Shown: one piece after another, positions 1 through 11,300 of the stretch
How positions within the stretch are numbered: the first letter of the stretch is position 1
Layout of the letters: each line of letters opens with the position of its first letter
From: Breznakia pachnodae
GTDB taxonomy: Bacteria; Bacillota_I; Bacilli_A; Erysipelotrichales; Erysipelotrichaceae
Length of the DNA stretch: 64,000 bases
Direction: 5' to 3'
Assembly (NCBI RefSeq): GCF_030814225.1
Contig: NZ_JAUSUR010000002.1
Coordinates: 186,001-250,000 of the forward strand
Notes under the pieces: model-generated
What the model was told of the DNA's origin: nothing
Databases searched by the model: none
The model's input: the letters and a program-made list of their open reading frames with translations, nothing else
Program-made: the position numbers and the translations under genes

Positions 1-74
1 TTGGTAAATTAGCGCAAAAAGCAGTGAAACTTGAAGGAAATTCAGCTATACTAAAGGAAATAAAAGAATTATAG
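1..74 (+). CDS. C-terminal end of an unidentified protein (partial)
   Basis: An open frame enters the window at base 3 and runs 23 codons to a TAG at 72-74. The visible tail is hydrophilic and helix-like (ends ILKEIKEL) and is too short to assign to a family. It lies 19 bp upstream of the DeoR-type regulator on the same strand, so the two may be co-transcribed; DeoR regulators often sit beside sugar-metabolism genes, but nothing here proves that for this one. Confidence 0.55.
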   Translation, partial: GKLAQKAVKLEGNSAILKEIKEL

Positions 75-93
75 GAACTGGGGTGAATTAATT

Positions 94-876
94 ATGAAAA
101 TGAATAAATCAGTTGTGGATGCAAGAAGAAATAGAATCATGCAACAGATTCAAAAAAATGGAAAAGTAAATGTAGATGACCTGGCACAGGACTTACAGGT
201 ATCTCCACTTACGATTCGCAGAGACTTGCAGTATTGGGAAGAAAAAGGTGCAGTAGAACGCTTTTATGGTGGGGCCAAACTGATTCAGCAGTTTGTGGAT
301 ATTGAAGACTTCTCTTCATCAAATGAACCATACAAACATGCAATCGCAAAATATGCAGCTAATTTTGTAGAGGATGGAGATACCATCTTTATCAATACAA
401 GTTCAACTGCATTATTAATTCTTAAATATATTATTAATAAACGAGTTACGGTTATTACCAACAATGGGAAAGCTATCTTGATGGAATACGATCCAGGAAT
501 TTCTATTTTCTTAACTGGTGGAGAATTAAGAACACCAAAAGAAGCAATGGTTGGAGAGTTCGCATTAAACAACCTAAACCGGATTAGTGCAAATAAATGC
601 TTTCTAGGATGTAGTGGTATTAGTGCTAAAGATGGAATGACGACTGCAATCTTACAAGAAGTTGTAATCAATGAAGGAATGATCAATCGCTGTATTGGTG
701 AAACTTTCATCCTAGCTGATCACACTAAAATTGGAAATGTGCATAGTTTTGTATCAGGAGAAATTCATAACTTTGACTATATCATCACTGACAAGTTAGC
801 TGATGAAGGTGAAATGATGGCAATGGAAGATATGGGAATCAAGACAGTGAAATTGGATCCCCTGCAAAAAATATAA
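94..876 (+). CDS. DeoR/GlpR-family transcriptional regulator
   Basis: This 260-residue protein has the two-part DeoR layout. An N-terminal winged helix-turn-helix occupies about residues 8-62 and contains the family signature (VDDLAQDLQVSPLTIRRDL, then the GAVERFYGGA turn). A C-terminal sugar-phosphate-binding DeoRC domain follows (about 80-235), with GDTIFINTSST, TNN and FLTGGELR stretches and a late LADHTKIG segment. Such proteins usually repress a nearby sugar operon and release DNA on binding a phosphorylated sugar. The ATG at 94 has GGGGTG eight bases upstream. The effector and target genes lie outside the window or are unknown. Confidence 0.9.
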   Translation: MKMNKSVVDARRNRIMQQIQKNGKVNVDDLAQDLQVSPLTIRRDLQYWEEKGAVERFYGGAKLIQQFVDIEDFSSSNEPYKHAIAKYAANFVEDGDTIFINTSSTALLILKYIINKRVTVITNNGKAILMEYDPGISIFLTGGELRTPKEAMVGEFALNNLNRISANKCFLGCSGISAKDGMTTAILQEVVINEGMINRCIGETFILADHTKIGNVHSFVSGEIHNFDYIITDKLADEGEMMAMEDMGIKTVKLDPLQKI

Positions 877-883
877 TAATTAA

Positions 884-920
884 AAAAAACTAACACCGCA
901 TCATTTTGGTGTTAGTTTTC
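884..920. terminator. Bidirectional terminator between deoR-type gene and yjbR-type gene
   Basis: An inverted repeat, AAAACTAACACC with GGTGTTAGTTTT around a short loop, sits between two convergent genes. It has an A-run on the left and a T-run on the right, so it can serve both strands. It overlaps the stop region of the leftward gene. Confidence 0.8.
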
Positions 921-1274
921 TAATATAGCCTTTTGCTCTTTTTTGGTCATTTTTGATAAGACCAATTCATAAGAGATATCAATCATTTTAAAGATATCTT
1001 CATCTGTGAGTTCTTCCGTATTCAGATAAACTGAATTCCAGTGAACCTTATTAGCATAGTAGCCAGGAATTACATCCTTATACATTTCACGCATAGCTTC
1101 ATTATCTTGAGGATTCCCTTTTAAAGTAATGATTTCATCTCCCATCATTCCAAAACATTTACCATTTAATGAATAGTAGTAACACTCCCAATCATCACGA
1201 TAATAAACTTCTGCACCTTTCAACTTATTTCCATGTTCAATGAAACTCTTTGTTCTTTTCTTGATATCCTTCAT
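912..1274 (-). CDS. MmcQ/YjbR family protein
   Basis: A 120-residue protein with the MmcQ/YjbR fold pattern: a central stretch on cofactor-free strands (CFGMMGDEIITLKGNP), then VIPGYYANKVHWNSVYLN and a C-terminal helix (TDEDIFKMIDISYELVLSKM). Family members are small proteins with a CyaY-like fold that are often called DNA-binding; their cellular role is not settled. The start has AAAGGAG at good spacing. The next gene leftward on the same strand begins only 10 bp upstream of it in transcription order, so this gene is probably the last of a WYL regulator-VOC-YjbR unit. Confidence 0.85.
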   Translation of the reverse strand: MKDIKKRTKSFIEHGNKLKGAEVYYRDDWECYYYSLNGKCFGMMGDEIITLKGNPQDNEAMREMYKDVIPGYYANKVHWNSVYLNTEELTDEDIFKMIDISYELVLSKMTKKEQKAILEN

Positions 1275-1284
1275 AAATACTCCT

Positions 1285-1659
1285 TTATTTATTGCAATAT
1301 AAACTTAATAAATTCCCATCTGGATCTTTCACAATTGCATAATACTGTCCCCAAAATGCATCCCATGGTTCTTTATAAACTGTATAACCTTGTTCATTTA
1401 CCCATTTACATACATTATCTAACTCTTCATTTGATTCACATTCAAATGCTAGCTCTACTTTATCTCCACTACTTTCTGGAGTAAAGCCATACATACCTGT
1501 TACCATTTCTTTACTGTTTAAAGAAATACGTAATGATGAATTATTAATCTCTACATAATTATCATCATAATCACCATTTAAATGAAATCCAATACACTCA
1601 TAAAAGGCAATTGCCTTTTTCATATCTTCCACTATAATTCCAACCATTCCTAATCTCAT
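1285..1659 (-). CDS. VOC (glyoxalase/bleomycin-resistance fold) family protein
   Basis: This 124-residue protein has two beta-alpha-beta-beta-beta modules typical of the vicinal oxygen chelate superfamily. The first begins MRLGMVGIIVEDMKKAIAFYECIGF; the second ends with the hallmark AIVKDPDGNLLSLY. Substrate cannot be told from sequence. I place the start at the ATG at 1659 because AGAGGTG precedes it by six bases; a GTG three codons upstream overlaps that ribosome site. It lies downstream of a WYL regulator on the same strand and may be controlled by it. Confidence 0.82.
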   Translation of the reverse strand: MRLGMVGIIVEDMKKAIAFYECIGFHLNGDYDDNYVEINNSSLRISLNSKEMVTGMYGFTPESSGDKVELAFECESNEELDNVCKWVNEQGYTVYKEPWDAFWGQYYAIVKDPDGNLLSLYCNK

Positions 1660-1706
1660 GTAATACACCTCTTTTCAGTGATATATTAGCATAACCAATA
1701 TGACAA

Positions 1707-2600
1707 CTATCTGTCATATTCATATAAATTCTTCATATTATTTGCAATATTCCTTATTTCTTCTCTTATTTCTAGTGGTTCTAGCACTTCTATCTTATCA
1801 CCAAAACCAAGAATCCATGTCATCATATAGTCCTTGGTTGTGAATCCCCTTTTAAAGTACAACCCATCTTCCTGCTCATCAAAACTATTGATACCATAAT
1901 CATCAATTAAACGATGACGTACTTCTTTATCAAAGATCGCAACTAATTCATAGTTCACTGTTTCAAAGTAATGTTCTTTGTGATGATACTCTCTTACTAC
2001 AGCAACTTCTTCAGTTATTTGTAATTGATCCATTCGATTAAGCTTATATGTCCTGAAGTCATCTCGCTCATCACAGATTCCAATCAGATACCAGGAACTC
2101 CAACGAAATACGATTTTAACTGGAGATACTTTCTTCTCACTCGTTCCTTTTCCAGTATGATAATGAAATGTTATTTTCTTATCTTCTAAAATTGCATTAC
2201 GAATACAATCTATTTTCGCAATTAATTCTGTCCCATACCAAGAAGACAAATTGATATCAATTATCTCATTATACTTTGATGGTACATCTTGGCTTAATAA
2301 TTTATTGATAAAACTTGGAAGAACGGGAGACGTACTTACACTATCAATTGCCTTCAATCCATCTAAAATGGATTGTCGCTCATCAATCGTCATTAAATCA
2401 GAGTCAATCTGATAACTTTTGTCTATGGTAATTCCACCTTCAAATCCTACTTGGGTTTGAACTGGAATACCCGCCACTAATAATTTATCTAAATCTCGCA
2501 TGATTGTTCTTTGCGATACTTCAAAATGCTCCGCCAGATACTTTGCAGTTACTTTTTCTTTTTCTAATAATATGATTAAGATTTCAAATAATCGATTCAT
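1707..2600 (-). CDS. YafY-type regulator with HTH and WYL domains
   Basis: This 297-residue protein starts with a winged HTH (about residues 3-58: FEILIILLEKEKVTAKYLAEHF, SQRTIMRDL). A WYL domain follows at about 135-215 (KITFHYHTG, then SSWYLIGICDERDDFRTYKLNRM) and a C-terminal WCX-like extension. WYL domains bind nucleic acid or small ligands and control DNA-damage, defence or metabolic genes. The start has GAGG before the ATG. It is encoded 47 bp upstream of the VOC gene on the same strand, which makes the VOC and YjbR genes likely targets. Confidence 0.9.
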   Translation of the reverse strand: MNRLFEILIILLEKEKVTAKYLAEHFEVSQRTIMRDLDKLLVAGIPVQTQVGFEGGITIDKSYQIDSDLMTIDERQSILDGLKAIDSVSTSPVLPSFINKLLSQDVPSKYNEIIDINLSSWYGTELIAKIDCIRNAILEDKKITFHYHTGKGTSEKKVSPVKIVFRWSSWYLIGICDERDDFRTYKLNRMDQLQITEEVAVVREYHHKEHYFETVNYELVAIFDKEVRHRLIDDYGINSFDEQEDGLYFKRGFTTKDYMMTWILGFGDKIEVLEPLEIREEIRNIANNMKNLYEYDR

Positions 2601-2649
2601 AACTTACCTCTATTTACTATTGTATCAAATAACTTATTATATTCCATAA

Positions 2650-2688
2650 GAAAAAAGATGAATCATCTTTAAGATAACTCATCTTTCT
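2650..2688 (-). terminator. Rho-independent terminator of fba
   Basis: Read on the minus strand, AAAGATGA pairs with TCATCTTT, with further pairing inside and a TTTTTTC run after it. It lies just past the aldolase stop codon. Confidence 0.8.
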
Positions 2689-2708
2689 ATAAATTATATA
2701 ATCAATAA

Positions 2709-3575
2709 TTAAGCTTTGTTGTCAGAACCGAATTCTTTAATTTTTTCGATTACCATTGCTTTAATAGCATCACATCCAGGAGCTAATAATTTACGAGGAT
2801 CATATCCTTTTCCTTGTAAATCTTTACCTTCTTCGATGAATTTTCTTGTAGCAGCTGCAAACACTAATTGACATTCAGTGTTAACGTTAATTTTAGAAAC
2901 TCCAAGAGAAATTGCTTTTGCAATTTGGTCAGTTGGGATTCCAGATCCACCATGTAATACTAATGGTTTACCACTTGTAACATCTTGGATTTCTGCTAAT
3001 ACATCAAAGTTTAATCCTGTCCAGTTTTCTGGGTATTTTCCATGAATGTTTCCAATCCCTGCTGCTAGCATATCTACACCTAAGTCAGCGATTGTTTTAC
3101 ATTCTTGAGGGTCAGCAACTTCACCGTTACCTACAACTCCATCTTCTTCTCCACCGATTGCTCCAACTTCACATTCAACTGAAACACCTTGTGCGTGACA
3201 CAATTCGATGATTTCTTTTGATTTTGCTAAGTTTTCTTCAAATGGGTAGTGAGATCCATCAAACATAATTGATGAGAATCCTGCTGCTAAAGCAGCTTTT
3301 GCTCCATCGTAACTTCCGTGGTCCAAGTGTAATGCAACTGGTACTGTGATTCCTAAATCATCAATCATAGCTGATACCATAGCTGTAACTGTTTTGTAAC
3401 CAGTCATGTATTTTCCAGCACCTTCAGAAACTCCAAGAATTACTGGAGAGTTTGTTTCTTGAGATGCTAACAAAATCATTTTTGTCCACTCTAAATTATT
3501 GATATTAAATTGTCCTACTGCGTAATGACCTGCATGTGCTTTTTCAAGCATTTCTTTTGCTGATACTAATGCCAT
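2709..3575 (-). CDS. fba: Class II fructose-1,6-bisphosphate aldolase
   Basis: This enzyme cleaves fructose 1,6-bisphosphate to glyceraldehyde 3-phosphate and dihydroxyacetone phosphate in cytoplasmic glycolysis. The 288 residues show the class II TIM barrel with its zinc-site segments: VALHLDHG (the metal-binding HxDH region), VECEVGAIGGEEDGV (metal and active-site Glu), NIHGKYPE, and PLVLHGGSGIP followed by KINVNTE. Length fits the class IIB family. The ATG has AAGGAGG eight bases upstream. It stands as its own unit between the WYL regulator and ald, with a terminator after it. Confidence 0.96.
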   Translation of the reverse strand: MALVSAKEMLEKAHAGHYAVGQFNINNLEWTKMILLASQETNSPVILGVSEGAGKYMTGYKTVTAMVSAMIDDLGITVPVALHLDHGSYDGAKAALAAGFSSIMFDGSHYPFEENLAKSKEIIELCHAQGVSVECEVGAIGGEEDGVVGNGEVADPQECKTIADLGVDMLAAGIGNIHGKYPENWTGLNFDVLAEIQDVTSGKPLVLHGGSGIPTDQIAKAISLGVSKINVNTECQLVFAAATRKFIEEGKDLQGKGYDPRKLLAPGCDAIKAMVIEKIKEFGSDNKA

Positions 3576-3667
3576 GTTCTATTTCCTCCTTGGTTAACAC
3601 TCTTATTTTACTCCATTTCTTCGCAAAAATAAAGACAAATAGTGCATTTGATAATTTTTTCACATTT

Positions 3668-4774
3668 TTATTTTAATTCATTTAAAGATTTGTATTCTTT
3701 TCCAGTTGCTTCAGCTACTGCCTGGAATGTTACATGTCCTTTGTACGTGTTAATTGCAGTTGATAAAACTGGTGAATCGATTGCATTTTCAATTCCTTTT
3801 GTAGCAATCTGTAATCCATAAGCTAACGTAGCATTTGTTAATGCAAGGGTTGAAGTACGTGGTACAGCTCCTGGCATATTTGCTACACAATAGTGCACTA
3901 CATCATCAATGATAAAGGTTGGATTGTCATGATATGTTGCTTTTGTTGTTTCAATACAACCACCTTGATCAACCGCCACATCAACGATAACTGCTCCTTT
4001 TTTCATTGTTTTCAGATATTCTCTTTTTACTAACTTTGGTGCTGCTGCTCCTGGAATCAGAACAGCTCCAATTACCAAGTCTGCTTCATCACATTGTCTT
4101 TGAATTTCAAAGTCTGTACTATATAATGTTTGCAGTTCATTTCCAAATATATCATCCAGATAAGCTAAACGATTGATGCTCTTATCTAGAATCACTACAT
4201 CTGCTCCCATACCAACTGCAGCCTTCGCCGCATTGATACCTACAGCTCCTCCTCCAATGATTACAACCTTCCCGCGCTTAACACCTGGAACTCCACCAAG
4301 TAGCACTCCACTACCTCCCTGTGGCTTCTCAAGACATCTTGCACCTTCCTGAACGGCAAGTTTCCCAGCAACCTCACTCATGGGTTTTAATAGTGGTAAT
4401 TCATGGTGATCACTTAAAGTTTCATAAGCAACACCAGTTACTTTGTATTTTACTAATGCATCTACTAATGCTTTATCTGCAGCTAAATGCAGATACGTAT
4501 ATAAGATAAGTCCTTCTCTAAATAAAGGATACTCACTTTCTAAAGGTTCTTTTACTTTAATCATCATGTCAACTGTTGCCCAGATATCTTTTGGATCCGC
4601 TACAATGACTGCACCTGCATCTTTGTATTCCTGATCAGAAAATCCACTTCCTTCTCCAGCACCACTTTCAATATAGAACTCATGTCCTTCATTCACATAA
4701 GCAGCTACAGATGCTGGTGTACAACCAACACGATATTCATGTTTCTTAATTTCTTTTACACATCCTATTTTCAT
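3668..4774 (-). CDS. ald: Alanine dehydrogenase
   Basis: This NAD-dependent enzyme interconverts L-alanine and pyruvate plus ammonia. The 368 residues match the family in length and order. The N-terminal domain contains [20 protein letters not shown] and the MIKVKEPL lysine segment; a Rossmann NAD site, [21 protein letters not shown], lies near residues 171-192; DQGGCIETT and [16 protein letters not shown] follow, both hallmarks of the family. It probably links amino acid use to the pyruvate pool. A clear SigA-type promoter lies upstream. Confidence 0.96.
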   Translation of the reverse strand: MKIGCVKEIKKHEYRVGCTPASVAAYVNEGHEFYIESGAGEGSGFSDQEYKDAGAVIVADPKDIWATVDMMIKVKEPLESEYPLFREGLILYTYLHLAADKALVDALVKYKVTGVAYETLSDHHELPLLKPMSEVAGKLAVQEGARCLEKPQGGSGVLLGGVPGVKRGKVVIIGGGAVGINAAKAAVGMGADVVILDKSINRLAYLDDIFGNELQTLYSTDFEIQRQCDEADLVIGAVLIPGAAAPKLVKREYLKTMKKGAVIVDVAVDQGGCIETTKATYHDNPTFIIDDVVHYCVANMPGAVPRTSTLALTNATLAYGLQIATKGIENAIDSPVLSTAINTYKGHVTFQAVAEATGKEYKSLNELK

Positions 4775-4801
4775 ATAAGTACCTCTTCTCTGTTATTGTT
4801 T

Positions 4802-4830
4802 ATTCTACCTTTTTTTCTAGTTATATGCAA
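4802..4830 (-). promoter_or_regulatory. SigA-type promoter of ald
   Basis: On the minus strand TTGCAT is followed by 17 bases and TAGAAT, placed about 30 bp before the ald ribosome site. Confidence 0.65.
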
Positions 4831-4840
4831 AAAGCCTTAG

Positions 4841-4870
4841 AAAAAAGTGCAATGAGAAATCACTGCACTT
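4841..4870 (-). terminator. Terminator of the small membrane-protein gene
   Basis: On the minus strand AAGTGCA pairs with TGCACTT and is followed by a TTTTTTC run. The stop codon of the 4860-5246 gene lies inside the loop. Confidence 0.8.
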
Positions 4871-5246
4871 CTGGAGTTTGCGACATTTGTCTTAGTTTGT
4901 AAATAGAGAATCCTGAAAGAATCCACGTAAGAATTCCTGAGTTGATTCCTGAAGTCATTGCAACAAGAGTAAGCCCTGCAGAAAACAATAAAGGTATAAT
5001 TCCTTTTACATCAAACTTCTTACCTTTGAAATATGTATAAACACTCCCCAAAAAGATAATTGACAGTAATGCCAGTACAACAACATAGACAATAAAGAAA
5101 TTATTAACTACATTACTATCTACTACCTTTCCATCTTCCATCCACATAGATGAAACAACTACATTAAGGATCGTCATTCCCAACATAATTACAATCAATG
5201 CAATGTTTAATATTTTGGCTATTTTAATTATTTGTTCTTTTGCCAT
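4860..5246 (-). CDS. Small membrane protein of unknown function
   Basis: I do not recognise this 128-residue protein. It has about four hydrophobic segments: roughly residues 13-33 (LNIALIVIMLGMTILNVVV), 49-72 (FFIVYVVVLALLSIIFLGSVYTYF), 83-98 and 102-117. A short basic cytoplasmic loop (KGKKFDVKG) and a hydrophilic tail are also visible. No catalytic motif is seen. It has its own promoter (5282-5310), an AGAGGAG ribosome site and its own terminator, so it is expressed as a single gene. Confidence 0.75.
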   Translation of the reverse strand: MAKEQIIKIAKILNIALIVIMLGMTILNVVVSSMWMEDGKVVDSNVVNNFFIVYVVVLALLSIIFLGSVYTYFKGKKFDVKGIIPLLFSAGLTLVAMTSGINSGILTWILSGFSIYKLRQMSQTPEVQ

Positions 5247-5281
5247 TATTATTCTCCTCTACGAATATTCATTCTTCCTCT

Positions 5282-5310
5282 ATTTTATGTTAGTTTTCAT
5301 ATTTATTCAA
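5282..5310 (-). promoter_or_regulatory. SigA-type promoter of the small membrane-protein gene
   Basis: On the minus strand TTGAAT, 17 bases, then TAAAAT, about 35 bp before the start codon. Confidence 0.6.
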
Positions 5311-5340
5311 GAATAGAAGCATAATTTCACTTTATATTCA

Positions 5341-5367
5341 CAAAAAGGAGAATGAAACCATTCTCCT
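5341..5367 (-). terminator. Terminator of the giant adhesin operon
   Basis: On the minus strand a perfect nine-base-pair stem, AGGAGAATG with CATTCTCCT, and a four-base loop are followed by TTTTTG. It sits 29 bp past the stop codon of the 3121-residue gene. Confidence 0.9.
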
Positions 5368-5395
5368 CTTTAAACAAATAATTATTTAATCATAA

Positions 5396-8300
5396 TTATG
5401 CACGTTTTCTTCTTTTAAGAACAATATACAATCCAGCCAATGAAGCCATCATAATATATAACTCTTTATTATTCATATCTCCTGTATCAACTGAAGTACC
5501 ATTTGTAGTATTGCTACCACTTGGTGCAACTGAAGGTTGTTCCCCTTTTGCCAATACAGTTACTTTGATAGTTACTTGTGTTGTATAAGTAGAACCATCT
5601 TCTAATGTATACGTAGCTATGAATGTTAAATCATACACGCCACCTTTTGCAGGAGCTTTCGTAATTGCTTCTAACTCTTCAGCATTTACACTTACTTCAA
5701 CAGGCAATTGTGAATTAATCAACATTGCTTTTGCTTCTGCTAACTGAATAGCCAAATCACTAGATAGTGGTGCTGCTTCTGCATTTGTTATTGTAAAGTC
5801 ATGAGCAGTAATTGATAGCGCATCACCGTTTGGTAACTCTACTACTGGTGGAGTTCCATCTCCAGTAACTACTACCATTACTGTTTTCTCTACAGTTACA
5901 TCATTGTCTACTACAGTAAATGTTAATGGGAAAATTCCACCATTACTTGTAGCTTTTTGAATAGCATCAAGTTCTTCACTGTTTACAGTAATTTTACTTG
6001 TGATATCTTCATAACCAACAATGTTTCCATCTGCATTCATTAATTGCTTGATTGCAGATGTATATGCTTTTTCTATTGATTTCGTAGAGTTAAGACTCGC
6101 TGCATCTTTATAACTGATTTCAAACCCAGTTGCTCCTAATGTGATAACTTCGTCATCATCAACAGAACTATACAGAGGTTTAACAAATACTGTTACATCT
6201 TTTGCTACTGTAATTGCAGCTTTGTTAGTTACACTAAATTCCAGATCATATAGTCCACCTTGAATTGATGCACCTTGAATCTCTTTTAAATCTGCTGCAT
6301 TTACAGTTACATTTGCAGTAATTGTATCAATACGAACAATTACATTATTACTGTCACGAATAACTTCATAAGCAATCGCTTTTCCTAATGTTATTGCTTT
6401 TGCTTGGTCTACCTTTGAAGCATCGGTATTTTCTAGCGAGAATGATTTTGCATCAATCACAACGGTACCAGTTGGATCAACTACTCCACCATCTGGTGTT
6501 ACAAGAACTACTACTGTAAGTTTTGCTGTTGTTGTATTACCATCTGGTCCAACATAAGTCACAGTATATGTTAAATCAAAGATTCCACCATCACTATTCG
6601 TATTATTAATAGCAGCAAGTTGATCTTTATCAACCTTAATATCTGTAACTTCTTCTCCAGTTTCTGCAATCAATGCTTCTACATTTCCATTTTTAATTGC
6701 AGCTTTTTCTGTTAATTCTTTTGCTTCTTTCGTAGTTTGAGTAAATCCACCACCAGTTACAACTAATGAATTTCCATCTGGTGTTGGTTCAACAATTGTT
6801 GTCTTACCTTGAATTACGACATTCACAGTTACATCAATCGTATGTATATCCCCATCTGAGTCTACATATGTTGTAGTTAACGTAGTAGGAACAACTCCAC
6901 CTGCTTCACCAATTCCATTGATTGTAGCTAAATCATCAGCTTTCACAGTAATCGTTCCAACTTCTTCACCAGTTTCAAGAATCATTGAAACTGCTTTTGA
7001 TTCTGTTATTACACCAGCTTCATCAATTGTTTTCGCTGCATCATTTGTAAGTACAAATCCTTTTGCAGTAAATACCAATTGCCCATCTGGTGTTGGTTCT
7101 GGATCTGGAGTGGCTGTACCTTTCACTACTACTTTTACTGTTGTTGAGATTGTCACACCTTGATCTTCAGCAGTATAAGTAAGATCATAAATTCCTCCTG
7201 CCTCACTAACACTTTGAATTGCTGTTAATTCTGTCTTATCTACAGTAATATTTGTTACTTCATTACCTGATTTCAATAAGTATGCTTTCGCTTTTCCTAA
7301 AGTAATTGCATCTGCTTCACTAAGTGGCGCTGCATCTGCATTTTCCAGAGTAAATCCCTTTGCACTAATTGATAATTCATCACCATCTGGTGTCGGTTTT
7401 GGATCTGGAGTATTCGTTCCCCTAACAACTACTTTTACTGTTGTTGAAATTTCTACTCCTTGATCTTGCGCTGTATATGTTAAATCATAGATTCCTCCAT
7501 CTTTACCAACTGCATTAATTGCATCCAGTTCAGAAGTAGTTACAGTAATATTTGTAACTGCAGTTCCTGCATCTACCAATACCGCTGTTGCATTTCCTTT
7601 AATAATTGCATCTGCTTCATTCAATGCTAATGCATCTGTGTTTTCAATGGTAAATCCACTTGCACTAATTGCTAATGTATCGCCATCTGGTGTCGGCTCT
7701 GGATCTGGAGTATTTGTTCCCTTAACAACTACTTTTACCGTTGTTGAAATACTTACTCCTTGGTCTTCTGCTGTATACGTAAGATTATAAATTCCTCCAC
7801 CTGCTGGTGCTTTTTGAATCGCTGTTAATTGTGTGGCATCTACCTTGATATCTGTAATGCTCACACCTGCGTTTACTAACCATGCTTGTGCATCTGCATT
7901 TGTAACTGCACTACTGCTTGTTAGTTTTGAAGCATCTGCATTTTCTAGTGTGAATCCTTTTGCGCTAATTGATAAGGTATCGCCATCTGGCGTTGGTTTT
8001 GGATCCGGGGTACTTGTTCCCTTAACAACTACTTTTACCGTTGTTGAGATTGTTATACCTTGATCTTGCGCTGTATATGTTAAGTCATAAATTCCGCCTG
8101 ATGTTGGTGCATTATTAACTTTTGTAAGATCACTTGTTTTCACTGTAATGTTCGTTACTGATGTACCAGCATCTATTAGATATGCCTGTGCATTACCTTT
8201 TGTAATTGCTGTTGTTTCATCTAATCCAGCAGCATCTACATTTTCTAATGTGAATCCATCTGCAGTAATTGCCAATTTATCACCATCTGGTGTCGGCTTT

Positions 8301-11300
8301 GGATCCGGAGTACTAATCCCTTTTACCACTACTTTTACAGTTGTCGTAATTGTGATTCCTTGATCTTCTGCACTATATGTTAAGTCATAGATTCCTCCAC
8401 CTTTATTAGCATTTTGAATTGCTGCTAACTGAGTAGCATCTACTGTAATATTTGTAACTTCCGTTCCTGATGTTACTAAGTAAGCTTTCGCTCCACCTTT
8501 CGTAATTGCTGTTGCATCGCTTAATGCTGATGCTTCACTATTTTCAAGAGTAAAGCCTTTTGCTGTGATTGCTATCTTATCACCATCTGGTGTAGGTACT
8601 GGATCTGGTGTACTTGTTCCTTTCACTACTGCTTTTACAGTTGAAGAAATGTTTACTCCTTGATCTGTTGCTGTAAATACTACATCATAGATTCCTCCTG
8701 ATATAGGTGCATTATTAATGTTTGCAACATCACTTGCTTTCACCGTAATATTTGTAATTGCTGTTTTCGCATTTACTAACCATGATTTTACATCACTCTT
8801 TGTTTTCGCTCCATCAGAATCAAATCCTGCTGCTTCACTGTTTTCAAGAATAAATCCTTTTGCAGTAATTGCTAGTGTATCGCCATCTGGCGTTGGTTTT
8901 GGATCTGGTGTTGTTGTTCCTTTCACTACTACTTTTACGGTTGTTGAAATTTCAACTCCTTGATCTTTCGCAGTATAAGTAAGGTCAAAGATTCCACCTT
9001 CTTTGCTTGCTGCATTGATTGCCGCAAGTTGTGTTGCATCCACACTCAAATCAGTAATGTTTGTTCCTGCATTCACCAAATATGCACTTGCTTTTCCACT
9101 TGTAATTGCAGCTGTTGTATCTAAACTTGCTGCAGCTGCATTTTCTAATGTGAATCCTGTTGCTGTAATTGCTAGACTATCACCATCTGGTGTTGGCTTA
9201 GGGTCTGGTGTTGTGATTCCTTTTACTACTACTTTAACAGTTGTTGAAGTTGTGACTCCTTGACTTGTTGCTGTATAAGTAAGATCATAAATCCCTCCAG
9301 AAACACTAACATTATGAATAGCTGTTAGTTGTGTTTGGTTTACAGTAATTCCAGTTACTGATGTTCCTGCATTCACTAACCAAGCGCTTGCATTAGCATT
9401 TGTAATTGCAGAACCATCCGTTAATACTTTTGCTTGTAAATTTGTTATTGTAAATCCTTGTGCACTAATCGCTAACACATCACCATCAGGGGTTGGTTTT
9501 GGATCTGGTGTACTTGTTCCTTTTACCACTACTTTTACAGTCACTGAAACCGTTTCGCCTTGATCTTCTGCAGTAAGCGTTAAGTTATACACTCCACCTG
9601 ATTTTGGTGCAGCCTGTATTGCAGTTAAATCACTAGCTTTTGCAGTAATATTTGTTATTGGTGTTCCTGCTTTTACTAGCAATGCTGTTGCCGTTGATTT
9701 CGTTACTGAAACCGTACTATCAAGTCCTGCAGCTTCATTGTTTTCAATTGTAAATCCTTCTGCAGTTAGTGCTAATGTATCTCCATCTGGTGTTGGAATA
9801 ACACCTGTTTGCGTTCCTTCAATAACTACGGTTACTTGTTTTGCTGATGTTTTCCCATCTTCTGTAACTGTAAACTCAATTTGTTCGATTCCACCTTCTG
9901 ATCCAACATTCTTAAGCTTATTTACATCTGATGAAGAAACAGTAACATTACTAGTAATATCTTTATAAGTTATTTCTCCATCATTATCTGTTGTTTTATA
10001 GAATGCACTTGCATTTCCATGATTTGCATCTTTTAACTTATCTGCAGTTAATGATGTTAATTCGTTTTGTTTTAATACAAGATTATCTGCACTGATTGCA
10101 ATATCATTACTATCTGGTAATGTTTTTGTAATCAATACTTCTACTGTTTTACTAACTGTTTTCCCTTGAGGATTTGTTGCTGTATATTTTACTTTATATA
10201 CTCCAACTTTACTAAAGTCAGTTGTACTACTTGGGCCACTTAATACTTCATAAGAAATCTTATTGTTTGCTGCAGTTGTTACTGCTGGCCCACTGATTGC
10301 AGTTGGCACTGTAGTTGAGCCAACTGGTAATACTGCTTTATTCCATGTAGCCGTTGGATTGCCTGCTACTCCAGTTAAAATTCCCGAAGATCCCAACAAG
10401 TATTCCTGTCCAGTTGCAGTAATTGTAGGTAAGCCATGAACAAGAACTTCACGTTTCACTTCAACTTCTGAACCTGTTGATGGATTCGTTATTGTAAGTG
10501 TTACTTCATAAGAACCTTCTGTTTTATAGTTACCACTAGAGTCTATCATATCTGTTGGATAAGCAATCACAACATTTTGACTTGCTCCTGGTAATGGATT
10601 TAATGGAATTGGTAATCCAGTAGCTGGATCACTAACACTAACTCCATCAAGAACATTTGCAACATCGCCTACCGAACCTTCTAATGGATTCTTTGTAGGA
10701 TCAATTGTTACTGTTGGTGGGAATGCAATAACCGCTCTGATAATTACTGTATCTCCAGATGCAGCCTTTTTAACAACTGTATCCTTCAAATTACCTTTAG
10801 CAATTACATCACCTTGTTTTACTGCACCACTTCCATCATCTACATAAATTTGCCATCCAGTATGTACATAACCACTTGGTATACTAACTGTTGGCTCAAC
10901 TCCATATGTTTCTTTTGGGAATGTTGTACCGTATACAAAACTTGTATTATAGTTTGCTGTTTGTCCATTTAAAGTAATTGTTGATGATGCAAATGTTGTA
11001 CCATCCGCTTTCACATTACTTTCGAACTCAAATGTTACTGGTTGAGCTTCAACTAATCCAACCCCAAAATCAGTATATTCAAACACATTTTGTGAATCAA
11101 TTATAATATTCTCTATTTTTGCTTCTGTGTGTGTTGTGTTAAACACCGGATCAGACGCCAATTGACCACTTGTACTTGTTGTTGTAGTTGAGAAATGATA
11201 AGCACTTGGATTGTTGTTCAAAATACTAATCGTATATGTTCCTTGTTTCAACATTTCTAAGTAATATTTTGCCTCTGTTGCATTATATGGTAATACCTGA

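Noticed and set aside
6918..9968. Several plus-strand open frames with similar products, antisense to the giant adhesin
   Set aside because: They recur every 300 bp because they mirror the repeat units on the other strand. None has a ribosome site.
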